A stretch of 64,000 nucleotides of DNA from the NCBI GenBank assembly GCA_946407065.1, contig CAMJMQ010000007.1, positions 1 to 64,000 of the forward strand, in the 5' to 3' direction. The notes beneath the pieces were generated by a model, which was not told the origin of the DNA, ran no database searches, and saw only the letters and a program-made list of their open reading frames with translations. This stretch comes from an uncultured Clostridia bacterium. GTDB taxonomy: Bacteria; Bacillota; Clostridia; Oscillospirales; Acutalibacteraceae. Numbering within the stretch: position 1 is the first letter of the stretch; each line of letters starts with the position of its first letter. Position numbers and translations under genes: made by a program. This document shows, piece by piece, positions 16,945-26,181 of this stretch.

Positions 16945-17739
16945 CTAAGCAAATTTACTGTTAAGGTCAAACGCGTGGTTCATCGGTCCGCTTCCCCTGC
17001 CCAGATTCAGCATTGCGGCAAGCGCGCCCGAGATATATTCCTTTGACCTTTGCACAGCTGTTTCAAGGTCATAGCCTTTGGCAAGATTTGAAGCTATGGC
17101 GCTTGAAAGAGTGCAGCCTGTTCCGTGTGTGTTGGGATTATTGATCCTTTTGCCCTCAAACCATTTGAAGCTACCGTTTGAGTACAAAAGATCGTTAGCG
17201 TCGTTTATGCTGTGACCTCCCTTTAACAGCACTGCGCAGTTGTATTTATCCCCTATTGCCTTGGCAGCGTTTTCCATCTCTTCCGGGGTTTCGATTGCAA
17301 GTCCGCTGAGGACCCGAGCCTCGGGAATGTTGGGAGTTACAACCGCCGCAAGCGGCAAAAGCTCCTTAGCAAGAGTTGAAACCGCTTCGGTCTGCATCAG
17401 TTTTGCTTCGCTGGTTGAAACCATAACGGGATCAGCAACAATGTTTTTTGCGTTGTAAAACCGCAGTCTGTCAGCAATTACGCGGATCAACCCGGAGCTT
17501 GAAACCATTCCGATTTTAACAGCGTCGGGGAAAATGTCGGTAAATACCGCGTTAAGCTGCTGTTTTAAGGATTCGGGAGTTGCTTCCTGAATAGCTGTTA
17601 CGCCGGTGGTGTTTTGAGCTGTAAGCGCCGTAACCGCGCTCATGGCGTAAACACCGTTAACAGTCATCGTTTTTATATCTGCCTGAATACCGGCGCCTCC
17701 GCAGGAATCGCTTCCCGCGATTGATAATGCTGTTTTCAT
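16945..17739 (-). CDS. thiD: Hydroxymethylpyrimidine (phosphate) kinase ThiD
   Basis: 264 residues. Ribokinase-like fold: SIAGSDSCGGAGIQADIKTM at the N-terminus, catalytic region NTHGTGCTLSSAIA near 205-220. It phosphorylates HMP and HMP-P to HMP-PP for ThiE. I start at 17739 (MKTALSIAG, AGAGG upstream) rather than the MQKRYH extension 18 bp before. Confidence 0.95.
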   Translation of the reverse strand: MKTALSIAGSDSCGGAGIQADIKTMTVNGVYAMSAVTALTAQNTTGVTAIQEATPESLKQQLNAVFTDIFPDAVKIGMVSSSGLIRVIADRLRFYNAKNIVADPVMVSTSEAKLMQTEAVSTLAKELLPLAAVVTPNIPEARVLSGLAIETPEEMENAAKAIGDKYNCAVLLKGGHSINDANDLLYSNGSFKWFEGKRINNPNTHGTGCTLSSAIASNLAKGYDLETAVQRSKEYISGALAAMLNLGRGSGPMNHAFDLNSKFA

Positions 17740-17806
17740 GTGATACCTCTTTTGCATTATTTTTATTGAGCGGCAAAGAGTGGTGCCCCCGGTTTACCGC
17801 TTTTTA

Positions 17807-18448
17807 TTATTTTTCGGCGACAGCTTTTGCTTTTTCTTTAAGCTGTTGTGCCGCCGTTTTTATATCGTCAGCAGAGAAAAGTGCTGATACAACAGCAATT
17901 CCGCTGATTTTATTACATTTTATTTGTTCAATGTTTTTAAGATTTATTCCGCCGATCGCCACCGAAGGGATACTAACCGACGAGGCAATTTGGTTAAGCT
18001 GTTCGTTTGTGATCCGGACAGCATTTTGTTTGGTGGAAGAAGGAAAAACAGCGCCAATTCCGAGGTAGTCCGCACCCTCGCGCTCGGCTTTTTGCGCCTG
18101 TTCAACGGTCTTTGCCGTCGCTCCGATTATAAAGCCTTCCCCTGTCTGTCTGCGAATTTCGCTGACAGGCATATCCTCGATTCCCACATGTATACCGTCC
18201 GCCCCGCTTTTGAGCGCTACAGCAAGGTTATCGTTAATTATCAAAGGCACTCCGCGGCTTTCGCACAGTTCTTTAAGCTTGATTGCCTCTGAGATAAATT
18301 CCTCATAGCCGAGGTTCTTTTCCCTGAGCTGAACCATTGTTACGCCGCCTTCAAGTGCTTGCCTTACCTGTTCATACAAAACGCCGAAGTCCGCACTTTT
18401 TCTGTCGGTTACGGCGTATAATAACAGATCATCTTTGCTAAAACTCAT
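17807..18448 (-). CDS. thiE: Thiamine phosphate synthase ThiE
   Basis: 213 residues, TIM barrel. It has QLREKN (about 40), phosphate and pyrophosphate contacts in INDNLAVALKSGADGIHVG, and the GIGAVFPSSTKQNA loop. It joins HMP-PP to the thiazole phosphate. A second, divergent ThiE-like protein lies immediately upstream; this copy keeps the canonical residues and is the likely synthase. Confidence 0.94.
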   Translation of the reverse strand: MSFSKDDLLLYAVTDRKSADFGVLYEQVRQALEGGVTMVQLREKNLGYEEFISEAIKLKELCESRGVPLIINDNLAVALKSGADGIHVGIEDMPVSEIRRQTGEGFIIGATAKTVEQAQKAEREGADYLGIGAVFPSSTKQNAVRITNEQLNQIASSVSIPSVAIGGINLKNIEQIKCNKISGIAVVSALFSADDIKTAAQQLKEKAKAVAEK

Positions 18449-18451
18449 AGT

Positions 18452-19045
18452 TTACTCCGTAAAATGTTTAATATAAAGTTTAGGGTTTTCGCAAGTCATA
18501 AAACCGCTCATTACACACGCGCCCTTTGCTCCTGCTTTTATAACGTCGCTGTAATTAAGCGGGCTTATTCCGCCGAGTGCATAAACAGGAATGTTAACGC
18601 TGCGGCAGACCTCCCTTAAAAAGTCAGTCCCCTTCCCTTTTAAGCCTTTTTTGCAGTCGGTTTCATAAATATTGCTTGCGGTTATGTAAGTACAACCGAG
18701 CTTTTCGGCTTCCTTTGCCTCGCTGACCGTGTGACAGGACGCGCCGAGCGTTTGAAAAAAAGACCTTTCGTCCTTATCCATTGCGCGCAGGATCTGCATG
18801 GGAACGTGGATACTGTTTATGTTCAATTCAAGAGCGGATTTTTTAAAGCTGTGCAAAATAAGCTTCGTGTTGTTCTTAAAACAGATATTATATGCAACCT
18901 GAGCAAGCCTTGTGTACTCACCGGCGCTCAAATCCTTCTCACGCAGAATTACAGCCTTTGGGTGTGAGGAAGTTATTTTTTCCAGTCTTTTAAAAAAATC
19001 CTCACGGCACAGCTTTCTGTTTGTTATACAAATCAACTCAGACAT
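18452..19045 (-). CDS. TenI/ThiE-like thiazole isomerase candidate
   Basis: 197 residues with the ThiE fold (VILREKDLSAGEYTRLA, HVPMQ, YALGGISPLNYSDVIKAGAKG). It lacks the canonical IINDN motif (LILHSFK instead) and the pyrophosphate loop Asp/Lys pattern. This fits TenI, which aromatizes the ThiG product. It overlaps thiH by 8 bp and sits 3 bp upstream of thiE. A tenI assignment is preferred but not certain. Confidence 0.75.
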   Translation of the reverse strand: MSELICITNRKLCREDFFKRLEKITSSHPKAVILREKDLSAGEYTRLAQVAYNICFKNNTKLILHSFKKSALELNINSIHVPMQILRAMDKDERSFFQTLGASCHTVSEAKEAEKLGCTYITASNIYETDCKKGLKGKGTDFLREVCRSVNIPVYALGGISPLNYSDVIKAGAKGACVMSGFMTCENPKLYIKHFTE

Positions 19046-20291
19046 ACAGATAGTCGTTTAAAACAGGCTGCAAGCCTTCGCCGGAAATATCGGAGTACAT
19101 TTTGTTAAGGCTGCGGCTGTCGTCGATCTCAAACTGTTCGTCGCCCTGTAAAGAATTTTTCTGCTTACCGCTGTATTTGGTTTCGTGGTCGCCTATTCCG
19201 GTAGAAACACCGGCGGAAACCTTTGTCGCGGCAATTTTTACGATTCCGTTTCTGAACTGCGCGCTTTCTCGTGATGAAACTGTAATTCCGGCAAACGGCA
19301 TAAAGATCCTGTAGGCGCAAATAATCTGACACAGCTGAGTTTCGTGAACGTCAAGCGGACTGATTTTATCGTTATTAATAATAGGTCTTAGCCTTGGGCA
19401 TGAAAGCGATATTTCAGCGTGCGGGTATTTTCTTTGAAGGAAATATGCGTGAAGCCCGGTAGCGAGCGCGTCCTTTCTGAAATCAGATAGTCCGAGCAAA
19501 GCGGAAAACGCCACTCCCCTCATTCCGCCCATTAACGCGCGTTCCTGAGCGTCAAAACGGTACGGCCATACACGTTTATGACCGGCAAGGTGCAGAGTTT
19601 CGTATTTATCGGTGTCGTAGGTTTCCTGAAAAACGGTGACGTAATCCGCTCCGCATTCGTGCAGATAACGGTATTCATCGGTATTAACAGGATATATTTC
19701 GAGCCCTACCATACGAAAATACTTACGGGCGAGCTTGCACGCCTCGCCGATGTATTCCACACTGCTCATGCTTCTGCTTTCACCGGTGAGGATCAAAATC
19801 TCTTCCATTCCGCTTTCGGCAATTACCTTCATTTCATGCTCGATTTGTTCGTAATTGAGCTTCATGCGGTTTATTTTGTTGTAGCAGTTAAAGCCGCAGT
19901 AAACACAGTAGTTTTCACAATAATTTGCAATATACAAAGGAGTAAAAAGATATACGGTGTTGCCGAAGTGCTTGCCTGTTTCAAGTCTTGCTTTTTGCGC
20001 GATCTGCTCCAAAAAGGGTTCGGCGGCAGGCGAAAGCAAAGCTTTAAAATCTTCAATTGTACAGCTTTCGTGCTCCAAAGCCGCCTTTACATCCTTAGCG
20101 GAATATTTGCCGTAATCAAAGCTTTTAACCTGCGTCATAACGTTTTCGCAGACGTCAGAGTTTATTATCTCCATACCTTCCATATATTCCATATGGTTTG
20201 TACGGTATGAACGGTCGTTTTCGAGCCTGTGTTTTTTTTCGAGTGCGGCAGGCGACAGCTTGTCGGAATCTATTAAAAATTGATTTTCCAT
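19038..20291 (-). CDS. thiH: 2-iminoacetate synthase ThiH
   Basis: 417 residues, radical SAM. The cluster motif is C125-x3-C129-x2-C132 (CENYCVYC). It cleaves tyrosine to dehydroglycine, the anaerobic source of the glycine-derived part of the thiazole; presence of ThiH rather than ThiO fits an anaerobe. Nine base pairs separate it from thiG. Confidence 0.95.
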   Translation of the reverse strand: MENQFLIDSDKLSPAALEKKHRLENDRSYRTNHMEYMEGMEIINSDVCENVMTQVKSFDYGKYSAKDVKAALEHESCTIEDFKALLSPAAEPFLEQIAQKARLETGKHFGNTVYLFTPLYIANYCENYCVYCGFNCYNKINRMKLNYEQIEHEMKVIAESGMEEILILTGESRSMSSVEYIGEACKLARKYFRMVGLEIYPVNTDEYRYLHECGADYVTVFQETYDTDKYETLHLAGHKRVWPYRFDAQERALMGGMRGVAFSALLGLSDFRKDALATGLHAYFLQRKYPHAEISLSCPRLRPIINNDKISPLDVHETQLCQIICAYRIFMPFAGITVSSRESAQFRNGIVKIAATKVSAGVSTGIGDHETKYSGKQKNSLQGDEQFEIDDSRSLNKMYSDISGEGLQPVLNDYLYV

Positions 20292-20300
20292 TGCTTCACC

Positions 20301-21071
20301 TTAGTTGCGTAAAAATCCGGTTAACGGGTCTGACGCCGAAGCTCCTCTGGTAAGTACTCTTCCCAGTCCCGAAAGATATGCTTTTCTTCCTGCTTCTATA
20401 GCGTGCTTAAAGGCGTCCGCCATCAGCGGAAGGTCGCCTGCGGTTGCAAGAGCGGTATTTGCCATAATAGCCGCTGCGCCCATTTCCATAGCTTCGCAGG
20501 CTTGGGATGGTTTGCCGATTCCCGCGTCAACTATGATCGGAAGGTCGATTTCATCAATAAGGATCTGAATAAATTCCTTTGTGGCAAGTCCTTTGTTTGA
20601 GCCGATCGGAGAAGCGAGCGGCATTATTGTTGCAGCTCCGGCATTTACCAAATCGCGTGCGACATTTAAGTCGGGATACATATACGGCATTACTACAAAG
20701 CCCTCGTTTGCGAGAATTTCGGTTGCCTTGATTGTTTCGGTGTTGTCGGGCAAAAGGTACTTTGAGTCGCGCATGATCTCAACCTTTACAAAGTTTCCGC
20801 ATCCGAGCTCACGCGCGAGCCTTGCGATTCTTACTGCCTCCTTGGCGTTTCTCGCTCCGCTTGTGTTTGGAAGCAGAGTAACGTTTTCGGGGATGAAATC
20901 AAGTATATTTTCCTCATCCTTGGTGTTGGCGCGTCTTACCGCGAGAGTGATAATCTGAGCGCCTGCGTATTTGATCGCAGCTTCAATAAGGCTGAGCGAA
21001 TACTTTCCGGAACCCAAAATGAACCGCGAATAAAATTCATGCCCGCCGATCACAAGCTTATCATTGTCCAT
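20301..21071 (-). CDS. thiG: Thiazole synthase ThiG
   Basis: 256 residues, TIM barrel. It starts with [19 protein letters not shown] and has the Schiff-base lysine region NFVKVEIM (near 95) plus [18 protein letters not shown] and [12 protein letters not shown]. It condenses DXP, dehydroglycine and ThiS-thiocarboxylate. Works with ThiH, ThiS and ThiF encoded alongside. Confidence 0.96.
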   Translation of the reverse strand: MDNDKLVIGGHEFYSRFILGSGKYSLSLIEAAIKYAGAQIITLAVRRANTKDEENILDFIPENVTLLPNTSGARNAKEAVRIARLARELGCGNFVKVEIMRDSKYLLPDNTETIKATEILANEGFVVMPYMYPDLNVARDLVNAGAATIMPLASPIGSNKGLATKEFIQILIDEIDLPIIVDAGIGKPSQACEAMEMGAAAIMANTALATAGDLPLMADAFKHAIEAGRKAYLSGLGRVLTRGASASDPLTGFLRN

Positions 21072-21086
21072 TATTATCCTTCTTTC

Positions 21087-21722
21087 CTATACATCATATT
21101 GTCCTGCCAAAATACGGATAACCGTGTGAGCCTGATGAGCGGCACACGCCATTACACGCGCGGCGAACAAGCCCTCACTTTTGCCGACTTCGCTGACTCC
21201 GTCTCCGCAAAGATAAAAAAATTTTGACAGTCGCTTGGTTTTTATTTCGTTTGTGCTGCCTATTCCCGCCATGCCCGAGGCGCCTACATAAAATTTGCCG
21301 GGCAGCTTTTCCAAAACCGTATTAGCAAGCATCGCCTTGGCTTGGGGATTATCGAAGGCTTCGCAAATTATGTCCGCGCCCGAGAGCAAATCAACGGCGT
21401 TTTCCTCCGTGATCTTTACACAATGTGTTTCAACCACGGTGTAAGGGGCTATTTCACTTAGATTACAGCTTAATGCTTCGGTTTTGGGCAAACCTATCTG
21501 ATTTGCCTTATATTGCTGGCGGTGGAGATTTGAAATATCGACCTTGTCAAAGTCGATCAAAATGAGTTTTCCTATTCCGGCTCTTGAAAGAGCGATCGAA
21601 ATATTAGAACCGAGACCTCCCAAGCCGCAAACCGCAACAGTGGCAGCGGATAGCTTTTTTTGAAGCTCTTTTCCGTGGCGTGCTTCATAGGCGGCAATCA
21701 TTTCATTTTTGTTAGGTATCAT
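21087..21722 (-). CDS. thiF: ThiS adenylyltransferase ThiF
   Basis: 211 residues, E1-like fold. The nucleotide-binding loop GLGGLGSN is at about 33-40, followed by LIDFDKVDISNLHRQQY. It adenylates the ThiS C-terminus. The start overlaps the thiS stop (TGATG), giving coupled synthesis of the pair. It is the short clostridial form. Confidence 0.94.
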   Translation of the reverse strand: MIPNKNEMIAAYEARHGKELQKKLSAATVAVCGLGGLGSNISIALSRAGIGKLILIDFDKVDISNLHRQQYKANQIGLPKTEALSCNLSEIAPYTVVETHCVKITEENAVDLLSGADIICEAFDNPQAKAMLANTVLEKLPGKFYVGASGMAGIGSTNEIKTKRLSKFFYLCGDGVSEVGKSEGLFAARVMACAAHQAHTVIRILAGQYDV

Positions 21723-21916
21723 CAGCCGCCTCCCACAAAGTTTACGACTTCAAGGACATCGCCGTCTTTGAGAACGGTCGAGGCGTAGTTTGCCTTAGAA
21801 ACAATGTCTTCATTAAGCTCGACCGCGATAAAGGCAGTGTTGTAGTCAGAGCTTTTAATGTATTGCTCTACAGTGATTCCGTCGGCGTTAACCTTTTCAC
21901 CGTTAATTATTACCAT
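21722..21916 (-). CDS. thiS: Sulfur carrier protein ThiS
   Basis: 64 residues from ATG 21916 (GGAGG 7 nt upstream); the longer reading frame into the terminator is excluded. Ubiquitin-like fold ([19 protein letters not shown]) ending in FVGGG, the tail that carries the thiocarboxylate. It is the first gene of the operon, just after the riboswitch terminator. Confidence 0.93.
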   Translation of the reverse strand: MVIINGEKVNADGITVEQYIKSSDYNTAFIAVELNEDIVSKANYASTVLKDGDVLEVVNFVGGG

Positions 21917-21931
21917 TGTCTTTCCTCCCTG

Positions 21932-21966
21932 CAAAAAATAAAAACGGGCTGCCGATTTGGCAGCAC
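21932..21966 (-). terminator. Riboswitch-controlled terminator
   Basis: On the minus strand GCTGCC-AAATC-GGCAGC followed by CCCGTTTTTATTTTTT, between the TPP aptamer and the thiS ribosome site. TPP binding should favour this hairpin and stop transcription. Confidence 0.88.
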
Positions 21967-21983
21967 CGCGCATAAAGTTATAA

Positions 21984-22068
21984 TCAGCTTCCCTACGTTG
22001 GCATTATCCAAATCAGGTATCGGTCGAAGGTCACACCTTCCTCTCAGCCTGTAATACAAGCTCCCGTT
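21984..22068 (-). promoter_or_regulatory. TPP riboswitch (THI box)
   Basis: Minus-strand aptamer with the conserved pyrimidine-sensing segment CTGAGA (22042-22047), the ACC-TTCGACC-GAT-like core, and GGATAATGCCAACGTAGGGA closing with AGCTT/AAGCT helix P1. It represses the thi operon when TPP is plentiful. Confidence 0.95.
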
Positions 22069-22076
22069 TTTTGTTT

Positions 22077-22106
22077 ATTATATACTTACAATCATTTGAT
22101 TGTCAA
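22077..22106 (-). promoter_or_regulatory. Promoter of the thi operon
   Basis: Minus strand TTGACA (22101-22106), 18-bp spacer, TATAAT (22077-22082), a few nucleotides before the TPP aptamer. Confidence 0.8.
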
Positions 22107-22554
22107 GTACCTGTTAATAATTATATTATACATACAATTCGCCACTCAAATTGGTGACTATCTGCAATTAATCACCGACAGCGGTGAGTTCTATTTGAAA
22201 TATAACGGTGTATCAGATAACGAATTTCGCTATTCTCTTTTTGCAGAGGTCGGACTGGCAGATGATTTTGGAGAAAACATCTATATACCGTTTCATATGC
22301 TGATATGGTTTGAAAATTGCGATTATCCGGCAATAGCAACACCTTTTAAGGGTCAGGTTTATTTCAGCAAACAATTCAGCCTTGTTGACGTTCATGATTA
22401 TTACGAGAGCAAAGGCATTTACACCGTAGAGCAGGTAAATGATAATACGCTTTTTGTTGATAGCAAGGACGGTTATTCATTCAGCGTGCAACTGACTGAT
22501 TACAATGATTATGTTTTATTTTCCCTAATATGGATAATCAAATCATCAAAATAA
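22096..22554 (+). CDS. Hypothetical protein, possibly 5'-truncated
   Basis: An open frame of up to 152 residues between thi and pdxT. Its upstream part overlaps the thi promoter and only a TTG without ribosome site is available, so the true start is unclear or lost. The later part (GEFYLKYNG, FFENCDYPAI-like, YYESKGIYTVEQVNDN) looks like real protein and ends in a hydrophobic stretch. No family recognised. It may be a decayed 3' gene fragment. Confidence 0.35.
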   Translation: MIVKYLLIIILYIQFATQIGDYLQLITDSGEFYLKYNGVSDNEFRYSLFAEVGLADDFGENIYIPFHMLIWFENCDYPAIATPFKGQVYFSKQFSLVDVHDYYESKGIYTVEQVNDNTLFVDSKDGYSFSVQLTDYNDYVLFSLIWIIKSSK

Positions 22555-22559
22555 TAGAA

Positions 22560-23156
22560 CTAATCTATAATCCTGTTTAATTGCTCTCCACCGCATATTT
22601 TGATAAAGTATCTGTGTACGGTGAGATCATCATTCAATTCGGGGTGAAAGGCGGTTACAAGTTGATTGCCCTGCCTTGCAGCGACTATTTTGCTATTCAC
22701 AGTTGCGAGGATCACTACACTGTCCGAGACATCTTTGATATACGGTGCGCGGATGAAGGTCATCGGAATCTTGCCCATGGTGCCGAAACTCTCCGCTGTG
22801 TAGAAGCTACCGAGCTGTCTGCCGTAGGCGTTGCGGACGGCGGTGATATCCATGGTGGCGAGGTAAACGCGTCCGTCGTTTTCTATCTGTTTAGAAAGGA
22901 GTAATAATCCGGCACATGTACCGAAAATGGGCACTTTTTCCGTTATTAACTTTCTTATCGGCTCAAACAGTTCCAGTTCCTTCAACAGTTTCCCTTGAAC
23001 GGAGCTCTCCCCGCCAGGAATGATCAGGCCGTCAAAAGAGTGCAGAAGATCCTTCTTTTGTCGAATCTCGAATGAAGCAATGCCGAGTTTTGAGAGCATT
23101 TTTTCATGTTCGATAAAGGCGCCTTGAAGTGCAAGCACGGCGATTCTCACGCTCAT
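22560..23156 (-). CDS. pdxT: PLP synthase glutaminase subunit PdxT
   Basis: 198 residues, class I glutaminase. The nucleophile is C81 in [10 protein letters not shown]; the oxyanion strand is IIPGGESS (45-52); the His-Glu pair is in FHPEL near the C-terminus. It supplies ammonia to PdxS. It overlaps pdxS by 4 bp. Confidence 0.96.
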   Translation of the reverse strand: MSVRIAVLALQGAFIEHEKMLSKLGIASFEIRQKKDLLHSFDGLIIPGGESSVQGKLLKELELFEPIRKLITEKVPIFGTCAGLLLLSKQIENDGRVYLATMDITAVRNAYGRQLGSFYTAESFGTMGKIPMTFIRAPYIKDVSDSVVILATVNSKIVAARQGNQLVTAFHPELNDDLTVHRYFIKICGGEQLNRIID

Positions 23157-24028
23157 TCTCCTCTCTGTGCCATCAACAGCTCGATTTCATGCTCGTTGAT
23201 GCCGACCATTGCTTCTCCTAAGTCCTCCGATAATTCTGCAAGGAGCTTCGCATCGGTGAAATTGGTGACTGCCTTGACGATCGCGGCAGCGCGTTTTTCG
23301 GGATTTCCGGATTTGAAGATACCCGAGCCCACAAAGACGCCCTCCGCGCCGAGCTGCATCATCAGCGCCGCGTCAGCTGGAGTTGCAACGCCCCCCGCGG
23401 CAAAGTTGACGACAGGCAGCTTTTTGTTTTCGTGTACATACTGCACGAGGTCATACGGCACCTGAAGCCCCTTTGCGATGTCGAACAGCTCGTCCTCAGC
23501 GGATGAACTAATCCTGCGGATCTCTGCCTGCATCAATCTCATATGCCGCACCGCTTGAACGACGTCGCCTGTACCCGGCTCGCCCTTGGTGCGGATCATG
23601 GCGGCGCCCTCGTTGATCCTGCGCAGCGCTTCTCCTAAGTCCTTTGCGCCGCATACAAACGGCACCTTGAACTTTGTCTTGTCGATGTGGTATTTATCAT
23701 CCGCGGGGGAGAGCACCTCGCTCTCGTCGATGTAGTCGATCTCGATAGCCTCTAATATTTGTGCCTCGGCAAAGTGACCGATACGACATTTCGCCATCAC
23801 GGGGATCGACACTGCGTCCTGTATGCCCTTGATCATTTTCGGGTCGCTCATGCGCGATACGCCGCCTGCCGCGCGAATATCGGCAGGGATGCGCTCGAGC
23901 GCCATCACGGCACAGGCTCCTGCCGCCTCGGCGATTCTCGCCTGTTCAGGAGTGGTGACGTCCATGATGACGCCGCCCTTGAGCATTTGGGCAAGGTTTT
24001 TGTTCAGTTCATAACGGTTTTCTGACAC
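23153..24028 (-). CDS. pdxS: PLP synthase subunit PdxS
   Basis: 291 residues, TIM barrel, strongly conserved. It begins [21 protein letters not shown] and has [26 protein letters not shown] and [17 protein letters not shown]. It builds pyridoxal phosphate from ribose 5-phosphate, glyceraldehyde 3-phosphate and PdxT-derived ammonia. It is transcribed divergently from the MocR-type regulator. Confidence 0.97.
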   Translation of the reverse strand: MSENRYELNKNLAQMLKGGVIMDVTTPEQARIAEAAGACAVMALERIPADIRAAGGVSRMSDPKMIKGIQDAVSIPVMAKCRIGHFAEAQILEAIEIDYIDESEVLSPADDKYHIDKTKFKVPFVCGAKDLGEALRRINEGAAMIRTKGEPGTGDVVQAVRHMRLMQAEIRRISSSAEDELFDIAKGLQVPYDLVQYVHENKKLPVVNFAAGGVATPADAALMMQLGAEGVFVGSGIFKSGNPEKRAAAIVKAVTNFTDAKLLAELSEDLGEAMVGINEHEIELLMAQRGE

Positions 24029-24120
24029 GGTTATTTCCTCCTTGATATTTGAATGAGGACAGTATATAATGGATTTGATAATATAAAAATAATCAAAATA
24101 GGAGAAAATAATATAACCAG

Positions 24121-25227
24121 ATGAAGTATACAGTAAATGTAAATCAGCATATTCCGGCTTATCTGCAGCTATATCAGCAGTTGAGGGAGGACATCGTCAG
24201 CGGTGCGTTTTCCTACGGCTCCAAGCTGCCGTCAAAAAGAATTCTTGCCGAAGAAACAGGCGTCAGTGTAATTACCATAGAACACGCCTACGCGCTGTTA
24301 TGTGATGAGGGCTACATCGAGTCGAGAGAGCGCAGCGGGTATTTTGTGATCTTCCGCGGTGAGGACGGCTTTGCTGTACCATCACAGGCTATCGGCAAAC
24401 CACCCGTAACACATCAAAACAGCTCGGTATCTTATCCGTTTCCTTATTCCGTACTCGCTAAGACCATGCGCGCTGTCATCACGGATATGCCGGATGCTAT
24501 CCTGCAGAAATCGCCTAATAAAGGATGTGAAGAACTGCGGCATGCGATCGCGCAGTATCTTGCGCGAAGCCGAGGGATCGTCGCCGAGCCGTCGCATATA
24601 GTCATTGGCTCCGGTTCGGAATATCTGTACAGCCTGATCGTAGAATTACTTGGATACGAAAAAACCTACGGGATTGAATCCCCGTCCTATAAAAAGATCG
24701 AGCAGGTGTACCGCGCCTGTGATGTGTCCGTTGAGAAACTGCGTCTGGGTGAGGACGGGATCGACAGCGCCGCGCTGTGGCACAGTAAGGCCGATATCCT
24801 ACATATCTCGCCGTATCGAAGCTACCCCAGCGGTGTATCAGCCAGCGCGTCGAAGCGTTTTGAATATCTGAAATGGGCGGCAAAGGGACAGCGGTATATC
24901 GTGGAGGATGACTTTGAATCGGAATTCTCGGTATCCAAAAAGCCGGAGGAATCTTTGTTTTCTCACACAACTGACGAAAATGTGATCTATATGAACACCT
25001 TTTCCAAAACGATCTCACCTGCACTGCGTGTCGGGTATATGATACTGCCGGAGCACCTTGTTACGGTTTTTGAAGATCGGCTCGGTTTTTATTCCTGCAC
25101 GGTGCCGACGTTCATTCAACTGGTTCTGGCAAGACTGATCGAAAACGGGGATTTTGAACGGCAAATCAATCGCGTCAGACGACAAAAGCGAAAAGAAATC
25201 GTGTCAAATGGTCATTCACACGAATAA
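24121..25227 (+). CDS. pdxR: MocR/PdxR-type regulator, C-terminally shortened
   Basis: 368 residues. The N-terminus is a GntR winged helix ([43 protein letters not shown]); the rest is an aminotransferase-I-like domain with the PLP-type lysine K296 in [15 protein letters not shown]. MocR proteins are usually about 460-480 residues; this one ends at [13 protein letters not shown], so about 100 C-terminal residues (the small aminotransferase domain) are missing. Divergence from pdxST points to PLP-responsive control of pdxST. Whether the short form still works is uncertain. Confidence 0.8.
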   Translation: MKYTVNVNQHIPAYLQLYQQLREDIVSGAFSYGSKLPSKRILAEETGVSVITIEHAYALLCDEGYIESRERSGYFVIFRGEDGFAVPSQAIGKPPVTHQNSSVSYPFPYSVLAKTMRAVITDMPDAILQKSPNKGCEELRHAIAQYLARSRGIVAEPSHIVIGSGSEYLYSLIVELLGYEKTYGIESPSYKKIEQVYRACDVSVEKLRLGEDGIDSAALWHSKADILHISPYRSYPSGVSASASKRFEYLKWAAKGQRYIVEDDFESEFSVSKKPEESLFSHTTDENVIYMNTFSKTISPALRVGYMILPEHLVTVFEDRLGFYSCTVPTFIQLVLARLIENGDFERQINRVRRQKRKEIVSNGHSHE

Positions 25228-25277
25228 ACTGTACCATGCAGAAAAAATAATTGGATAGATTGCTTAATTTGCAATTA

Positions 25278-25312
25278 ACCTATTGACAAAGTAGGTAAGT
25301 AGGGTTTATAAT
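25278..25312 (+). promoter_or_regulatory. Promoter/operator of the Cys-leader operon
   Basis: TTGACA (25283-25288), 18-bp spacer with GTAGGTAAGTAGGG, TATAAT (25307-25312). An inverted repeat ACCTA-N9-TAGGT (25278-25296) overlaps the -35 box. The same arrangement recurs at 30054-30087, so a shared repressor is likely. Confidence 0.75.
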
Positions 25313-25345
25313 GCGCTTGCACTCATTCGAAAGGAGATAACGACT

Positions 25346-25435
25346 ATGACAGCATCAAAAAACACCTGTATGATGATGTGTATGTGCGGCAGCTGCGGTC
25401 GTGCTTTGGTTCGTTATGCTCTCAAATCGTGTTGA
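25346..25435 (+). CDS. Cys/Met-rich leader peptide
   Basis: 29 residues with a strong ribosome site (AAAGGAGA). It has five Cys and five Met, clustered as CMMMCMCGSC at 8-17, and ends RALVRYALKSC. A paralogous leader at 30121 shares the last ten residues (RA-VRYALK-C) but is Met-rich. The ORF is followed within 15 nt by a terminator hairpin and then an amino-acid ABC transporter operon, the layout of an attenuation leader sensing charged tRNA-Cys or tRNA-Met. Function is inferred from layout. Confidence 0.75.
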   Translation: MTASKNTCMMMCMCGSCGRALVRYALKSC

Positions 25436-25448
25436 TTGATCAGATGCG

Positions 25449-25481
25449 GGGGGGAGCGTAATGCTTCCCTTACTTTTTTTG
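25449..25481 (+). terminator. Attenuator terminator after the Cys-rich leader
   Basis: GGGGAGCG-TAA-TGCTTCCC hairpin (25451-25469, two wobble pairs) followed by TTACTTTTTTT, between the leader ORF and the first permease gene. Confidence 0.75.
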
Positions 25482-25518
25482 CCCAAACGGATAACGGGCT
25501 CAGGAAAGAAGGGTTGTT

Positions 25519-26181
25519 GTGAACTGGGATGTGATCGTCAGCTATCTACCTTTATATAAGGACGGTCTGTTGATAACCTTATATACTGGCTGGTTCGGCA
25601 TCTTGATCTCGATCGTTCTGGGGCTGGTGACGGCTTTGATCGTTCACTTCAAGGTTCCGGTACTGAAAACGATCGCTAAAATCTATATCGAGATTCTGCG
25701 GAACACGCCCCTGCTGATCCAGCTATTTTTCATCTACTACGGCATCCCGAAGCTTTTCGGGATCGTGACAGACGAGCTGACCTGCGGCATCGTCGGCTTG
25801 GGACTGTTGGGCGGCGCCTATATGGCCGAGACCTTCCGTTCCGGCATCGAGGCGGTCGACACGATCCAGATGGAATCCGCGCTCAGCCTCGGCATGACGC
25901 GCAGGCAGGCAATGTTCCACATCATTCTGCCGCAGGCGGTGACCTACTCCGTGCCCGCCTTCGTCGCGAATTTGATCTTCCTTCTGAAAGAGACGAGCGT
26001 CTTTTCCTGTATCTCCATCTTGGAGCTGATGTTCACGGCAAAGGACAGGATCGCCGTGAGCAGTACGACGGTCGAGAGTCTGTTTCTGGTCGTCGTCTTT
26101 TATCTGATCGTGCTCCTGCCGGTGTCGATCATCGGCTCTGTTGTCGAAAGGAGGCTGAGATATGCAAGCTTTGGTAACTGA
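25519..26181 (+). CDS. Polar amino-acid ABC transporter permease 1
   Basis: 220 residues, HisM/GlnP-type inner-membrane subunit with about five helices. It has the family ETFRSGIEAVDTIQMESALSLGM and the EAA loop before LPQAVTYSVPAF. GTG 25519 is preferred after an AAGAAGGG ribosome site. It overlaps the second permease by 20 bp. The leader and downstream PLP enzyme suggest cystine or a related sulfur amino acid as substrate. Confidence 0.9.
   Translation: MNWDVIVSYLPLYKDGLLITLYTGWFGILISIVLGLVTALIVHFKVPVLKTIAKIYIEILRNTPLLIQLFFIYYGIPKLFGIVTDELTCGIVGLGLLGGAYMAETFRSGIEAVDTIQMESALSLGMTRRQAMFHIILPQAVTYSVPAFVANLIFLLKETSVFSCISILELMFTAKDRIAVSSTTVESLFLVVVFYLIVLLPVSIIGSVVERRLRYASFGN

Noticed and set aside
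25346..25435. The Cys-rich leader as a RiPP or metallothionein gene
   Set aside because: A paralogue with Met instead of Cys, and a terminator before transporter genes, fit a regulatory leader better. No modifying enzyme is adjacent.
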